Source: Nitrospirota bacterium (GTDB taxonomy: Bacteria > Nitrospirota > Nitrospiria > Nitrospirales > UBA8639). Taken from it: 9,727 nt of DNA. Below, in pieces: positions 6,320-9,727 of the stretch (within the stretch, counting starts at the first letter, position 1; each line of letters begins with the position of its first letter). The notes under the pieces were generated by a model. That model made no database searches, was not told the origin of the DNA, and saw only the letters and a list, made by a program, of their open reading frames with translations. The position numbers were made by a program, and so were the translations under genes. The stretch spans positions 987,425 to 997,151 of the forward strand of contig CP070628.1 of the NCBI GenBank assembly GCA_020355985.1, read 5' to 3'.

Positions 6320-7984
6320 ATGATGGGGCTTGAGGAGGAATTTTTATATATCGATTCGTTAGCCATCTCGGTGGGAGTGTGTATCACCTTCTTTACGGTT
6401 CTTGCCCTGTTGTATTCCTGGGGTTATGTGCCTAGAGGCAAGGGAAGGATTTTTTATGATGTGTATATCCTCCTGACTCTTGCCACTGCCTTGGGTGCGG
6501 TTTTGACGAGTAACCTGATTATATTCTTGATGTGTTGGGGTGTGACCGGCATTCTTCTGTATGTATTGATTGGGTATGGCACGAAAGAACGTACCCCCTC
6601 GACGGCAAAAAAGGCTTTCATCATTATTGGTGGAACGGATGCCTTCATGATGCTCGGGGTAGTCCTCATCGGGCAACTGAGTGGCACATTCTTTATTCAA
6701 GATATCCAACTCACCCTTCAAGAACCTCAAGCCGTCTTCGCGTTTCTCTGTCTGTTGCTCGGGATCCTCGCCAAGGTTGGGGCCATTCCCTTACATAGCT
6801 GGCTCGTGGATACCGCAGAGGATGCCCCTACCCCCGTCACCGCCTTTTTACCTGCCTCCGTGGACAAGCTCTTAGGGATCTATCTCTTGGCTCGGATGGC
6901 ATTGGATATGTTTGCTATGACCCCAGCGATGTATACGGTACTGCTAATCATTGGGGCCCTGACCATTGTTGGTGCTGGCATGATGATGTTGATCCAAAGC
7001 GATTTTAAGCGGCTCTTGGGATATTGTGCCGTCAGCCAGGTTGGGTATGTCCTCTTAGGAATCGGAACTGGTCATCCACTTGGAATTGCGGGTGGCCTGT
7101 TCCATATGGTGAACCATGCCATCTATAAATCATGTTTATTCTTCTCCGGTGGGGCCGTTGAGCAAAAGGCTCAGACCACGGATGTCGAACAACTGGGTGG
7201 CATGGCTAGGCAGATGCCTGTGATCTTTGTGAGTTTCTTGATTGCTGCGCTTTCGGTGTCAGGCGTTCCTCCCTTGAATGGGTTTGCCTCCAAATGGATG
7301 GTGTATCAAGGCATAATTGAGTCCGGTAAAGAAGGTGGGTCGGCTTGGATCATATGGTTGGTTGTGGCGATGTTTGGGAGTGCTCTCACCCTGGCCGGTA
7401 TGATGAAACTCGTGCATGCCATATTCTTAGGACAAGCCTCATCCGAGCGACGAAATATCGTCGCTCAAAACCAGAACACCTCCTTGAGCATGCTCATCCC
7501 TTCGGTTTTCTTGGCCTTGCTCTGTCTTGTTTTTGGGATATGGGCCTATGCATTACCGCTGAAGCAATTAATATTCCCCATTCTTGGACAAGAGCTTTTG
7601 TTCCCAGGGATGTGGCAGCCCACTCTGGCCACGGTCTTGATCCTGGTAGGCATTGGCTTCGGTATGCTTTTGTATGTGGTGGGACGCTTGGCCAAGACCA
7701 TGCGACAGACCGATGTCTTTATCGGCGGGGAAACATTGGATGCCGTGCCAGGGATGAGGGTCTCGGGCGGGGCATTTTATAACACCATCCAAGAGCTGCC
7801 TGGGTTTCGATCATTCTTTATCTTGGTCGAGGGGAAAATGGTTGATCCCTATGAGATTGGAGGCAAGCTCACTTTTGGCATGTACCGTTTTTTAGGAGGT
7901 CTTCATAGCGGAATTCTCTCAACCTATTTATCCTGGTGTCTCTTGGGGATGGGGATCTTATTTTTTGTTGTCCTATTTCGGTAA
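6320..7984 (+). CDS. Proton/ion-translocating antiporter-like membrane subunit (NuoL/M, MrpA N-terminal or HyfB type)
   Basis: A 554-residue, strongly hydrophobic protein of the NuoL/NuoM/MrpA/MrpD family with about fourteen membrane helices. Family marks include K152 in GILAKVGAIPLHSWL, then APTPVTAFLPASVDKLLGIYLL (split here as residues 169-180 and 181-190), SDFKRLLGYCAVSQVGY (227-243), and H262, H266 and K270 in FHMVNHAIYKSCLFFSGG. The glutamate normally found in helix 5 (W-E) is replaced by G74 in CWGVTGILLYVLIGYG. The C-terminal part has an extra soluble-looking stretch with FIGGE and VSGGAFYNTI, then a last helix. It follows the large subunit gene by two bases and is followed by the MbhD/E-like gene, an order like a split MrpA. 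It would form a piston-like channel unit in the membrane arm. ATG 6323 is an equally possible start. Assignment to the superfamily is firm; the nearest named subfamily is uncertain. Confidence 0.9.
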   Translation: MMGLEEEFLYIDSLAISVGVCITFFTVLALLYSWGYVPRGKGRIFYDVYILLTLATALGAVLTSNLIIFLMCWGVTGILLYVLIGYGTKERTPSTAKKAFIIIGGTDAFMMLGVVLIGQLSGTFFIQDIQLTLQEPQAVFAFLCLLLGILAKVGAIPLHSWLVDTAEDAPTPVTAFLPASVDKLLGIYLLARMALDMFAMTPAMYTVLLIIGALTIVGAGMMMLIQSDFKRLLGYCAVSQVGYVLLGIGTGHPLGIAGGLFHMVNHAIYKSCLFFSGGAVEQKAQTTDVEQLGGMARQMPVIFVSFLIAALSVSGVPPLNGFASKWMVYQGIIESGKEGGSAWIIWLVVAMFGSALTLAGMMKLVHAIFLGQASSERRNIVAQNQNTSLSMLIPSVFLALLCLVFGIWAYALPLKQLIFPILGQELLFPGMWQPTLATVLILVGIGFGMLLYVVGRLAKTMRQTDVFIGGETLDAVPGMRVSGGAFYNTIQELPGFRSFFILVEGKMVDPYEIGGKLTFGMYRFLGGLHSGILSTYLSWCLLGMGILFFVVLFR

Positions 7985-7990
7985 GCGGTT

Positions 7991-8539
7991 ATGGTTGAAC
8001 TTTATATTTTACTTCTCCTCATGATCATTGGTTCGGTTGTGGCATTGGAAGTAAAAGACTTGCTCTCCTCGGTGGTGGCTTTAGGTGCAGTGGGTTTGGG
8101 GCTTTGCTTGACGTTCTTGGTCCTGAAGGCCCCTGATGTGGCCATAACCCAGTTGGTGGTGGAGATCTTATCCATCATCATTCTCATTCGTGCAACACTC
8201 AAGAAGGGATTGCCGATGGTCGCAACCGGAGGGTGGAAATTTCCCTCGGTGATTGGGGCGGGCTTTGGCGTGGTCTTATTACTGGTCGCCATCCAATGTT
8301 TTCCTGATCTCCCAAAATTTGGGGAACCAATGTTACGGGTTTCACAACAGTATTTAGATGAAGGATTGAAACAGACCGGAGCGACGAATCTGGTGACCTC
8401 GGTGATCCTGGACTATCGGGCCTTTGATACTTTGGGAGAAGTGACCGTGTTGTTTGCCGCAGCGTTAGGGGTTTTGGCTGTGGTGAGGACAGTGGGGAGG
8501 AAGAAACTGGAACAACCTGGGACCATTGTCGATGAGTAA
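7991..8539 (+). CDS. MbhD/MbhE-like subunit (MrpA C-terminal domains)
   Basis: A 182-residue membrane protein that corresponds to the C-terminal part of MrpA, or to a fusion of MbhD and MbhE of the archaeal membrane-bound hydrogenase. Residues 1-70 form the MbhD part with three helices and the signature LKAPDVAITQLVVEIL (45-60), including D49 and E58. Residues 85-170 form the MbhE part, with VTSVILDYRAFDTLGEVTVL (135-154) carrying E150 and the last helix. In Mrp complexes these parts help form the ion path between antiporter units. Six bases separate it from the preceding gene. Its end overlaps the MrpB gene by eight bases. Start is ATG 7991, with only a weak ribosome site. Assignment is firm. 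Confidence 0.92.
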   Translation: MVELYILLLLMIIGSVVALEVKDLLSSVVALGAVGLGLCLTFLVLKAPDVAITQLVVEILSIIILIRATLKKGLPMVATGGWKFPSVIGAGFGVVLLLVAIQCFPDLPKFGEPMLRVSQQYLDEGLKQTGATNLVTSVILDYRAFDTLGEVTVLFAAALGVLAVVRTVGRKKLEQPGTIVDE

Positions 8540-8981
8540 AGAACGCACTCCAGGGATGTCTGTCATCGTCAAGACTGTGACGCGTCTGACGGCCTGGCTG
8601 ATTATGCTCTATGGGATCAATATTGTTCTTCACGGGCATGTCTCTCCAGGTGGGGGGTTCGCTGGTGGTGTCATCATCGCCTTATCCTTTATTCACTTGG
8701 TACTGGCCTATGGCAAGGAGATGGTCCTCAAGAAGATATCGGAGGGGCTCGTTGGTGTATTCGAAAGTACTGGAGCTTTGGTCTTTCTTGGCATTGCCTT
8801 GATTGGGATGACCGCAGGATTCTTTTTCAAGAACTTTCTTCCCGCTGGTGAACCCTTTCATTTGTTCAGCGCTGGAACGATCCCGCTGAGTTATATCGCG
8901 ATTAGCTTGAAGGTCTGGGCCGGGTTGTTTGCCATATTCGTCGCGCTGGTACTCCTGCGAATTGATAAGGAACAAGGGTAG
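8532..8981 (+). CDS. MrpB/MnhB-like subunit (MbhF type)
   Basis: A 149-residue membrane protein of the MnhB/MrpB family with four helices. The family signature TPGMSVIVKT near the start and HGHVSPGGGFAGGVI in the first third are both intact. In MBH of Pyrococcus the equivalent is MbhF; in Na+/H+ antiporters it is part of the minimal A-to-G set. I place the start at ATG 8532 (MSKERTPG); an in-frame TTG at 8526 would add two residues and has no better ribosome site. The ATG overlaps the stop of the upstream gene in the string ATGAGTAA, the same eight bases as at 1872-1879. This implies coupled translation. Assignment is firm. Confidence 0.94.
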   Translation: MSKERTPGMSVIVKTVTRLTAWLIMLYGINIVLHGHVSPGGGFAGGVIIALSFIHLVLAYGKEMVLKKISEGLVGVFESTGALVFLGIALIGMTAGFFFKNFLPAGEPFHLFSAGTIPLSYIAISLKVWAGLFAIFVALVLLRIDKEQG

Positions 8982-8996
8982 AGGAAAGATCCGATT

Positions 8997-9335
8997 ATGA
9001 TGATTTATCTCTTAACCTTGGTGTTGTTTGGTGTGGGGATCTATGGGGTACTGAGACAGCGCAATCTCATCAAGATGATTCTGGGAATCATTATTGCCGA
9101 ACATGCGGTCCTATTGTTTTTCATTCTTGTGGGCTATCGCCTGAATGGGCGAGCCCCAATTCTCTCTCCAGATGCCCCAATCACCAACATGGTCGATCCC
9201 TTACCGCAGGCCTTGGTCTTAACGGCCATCGTGATCGGTCTGGGCACCACCGCCTTATTGATTGCTTTGGCCATGCGGCTCTACGGAAAGTATGGAACCT
9301 ATGACATAGCCAAGATACGGGAGTTACGAGGTTGA
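8997..9335 (+). CDS. MrpC/MnhC-like subunit (NuoK family; MbhG type)
   Basis: A 112-residue, three-helix membrane protein of the NuoK/MrpC family. Seen are a first helix, GIIIAEHAVLLFFILVGYR (the acidic helix with its glutamate), and the last helix with DPLPQALVLTAIVIGLG, the clearest MrpC signature. Such subunits relay protons or ions within the membrane arm. AGGAAAG (8982-8988) precedes the ATG pair at 8997 and 9000; either could be used. The stop overlaps the TTG start of the next gene. Assignment is firm. Confidence 0.94.
   Translation: MMIYLLTLVLFGVGIYGVLRQRNLIKMILGIIIAEHAVLLFFILVGYRLNGRAPILSPDAPITNMVDPLPQALVLTAIVIGLGTTALLIALAMRLYGKYGTYDIAKIRELRG
9319..9323 (+). promoter_or_regulatory. 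Ribosome binding site for a TTG start
   Basis: GGGAG lies eight bases before the TTG at 9332. It supports this TTG, inside the overlap TTGA with the stop of the MrpC gene, as the start of the last gene in the window. Confidence 0.5.
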
Positions 9336-9727
9336 ACCAGAGCGCTTTTTTAATTCCCTGGTTTGTCGTGGTCCCTCTGGCTGCAGCATTTGTGAACTCC
9401 CTAATAGGGCGAAGGATTTCAGGGTTGTCTGCTGTGGTGGCATGCCTGACTACATTCTCGCTTCTTGGGCTGTCCCTAGTCGCGACGCAATTTGTGCGCA
9501 TCAATACCACGTTGGTCTACCACGTGGGGGGATGGAAGCCGTCCATCGGAATCGCCATGGTCTTAGACGGACTAACCGCTTTTATGTTGGTGACGGTCAA
9601 CATGGTGGCCTTTGTCATTGCTGTGTATGCCACGGATTATATGGAGCGTTTTACGTCGCAGGCGATGTTTTATACCTTGTTGCTGCTCATGTTGTCGGGA
9701 ATGAACGGGGTCATTGTGGCTGGCGAC
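9332..9727 (+). CDS. MrpD/NuoN-like antiporter subunit (MbhH type), cut by the window edge
   Basis: An open frame from TTG 9332 to the last base, 132 residues, with no stop. It encodes the N-terminal helices of a MrpD-type ion-translocating subunit. Seen are two hydrophobic helices at the start, a loop with YHVGGWKPSIGIAMVLDGLT, a third helix, YATDYMERF, and a helix ending LLMLSGMNGVIVAGD. These are typical of MrpD, and the last stretch lies just before where the helix-5 glutamate should appear. The start overlaps the preceding stop by four bases. ATG codons downstream (for example 9556) would lose the first helices. Position after MrpB and MrpC matches the F-G-H order of MBH and B-C-D of Mrp. 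Confidence 0.88.
   Translation, partial: MNQSAFLIPWFVVVPLAAAFVNSLIGRRISGLSAVVACLTTFSLLGLSLVATQFVRINTTLVYHVGGWKPSIGIAMVLDGLTAFMLVTVNMVAFVIAVYATDYMERFTSQAMFYTLLLLMLSGMNGVIVAGD

Overview
The window holds one long plus-strand operon for a membrane-bound, energy-converting [NiFe] hydrogenase (group 4 type). About 770 bases of apparently gene-free DNA precede it, and the right edge cuts the operon off. Shine-Dalgarno sites, GTG and TTG starts, tightly overlapping genes and a good sigma-54-type promoter all point to a bacterium. Base composition is close to even. The proteins leave a vague impression of Nitrospirota, but nothing in the window proves a phylum.

Layout: 1-771 carries no convincing gene. 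A candidate RpoN promoter lies at 772-787, followed by a leader of about 60 bases. Then come a sulfhydrogenase-beta-like iron-sulfur protein (858-1879, broken by a -1 frameshift at a run of four C) and a flavin/NAD(P) reductase with a [2Fe-2S] site (1872-2696). Next is a four-cluster ferredoxin-like protein of the HycB/CooF type (2733-3290). The hydrogenase core follows: NuoH-like membrane anchor (3291-4214), NuoB-like small subunit (4216-4656), NuoC-like subunit (4666-5139) and NuoD-like large subunit (5139-6317). The large subunit keeps all four nickel-binding cysteines. The rest is an Mrp-antiporter-like membrane module: NuoL/M-like protein (6320-7984), MbhD/E or MrpA C-terminal-like protein (7991-8539), MrpB (8532-8981), MrpC (8997-9335) and the start of MrpD (9332 to the edge).

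Inferred joint function: the first two products look like the NAD(P)H diaphorase half of a group 3b sulfhydrogenase. The four-cluster protein would pass electrons between that diaphorase and the [4Fe-4S] cluster of the small subunit, and then to the NiFe site. NuoH and the Mrp-like subunits would couple the redox reaction to H+ or Na+ movement. The complex could burn H2 to reduce NAD(P)+ at the expense of an ion gradient, or run the other way and evolve H2. The joining of a 3b-like diaphorase to a group 4 Mrp-linked hydrogenase in one operon, without a visible NuoI/HycF-type subunit, is the most notable point. No hydrogenase maturation gene (hyp, endopeptidase) lies in the window.
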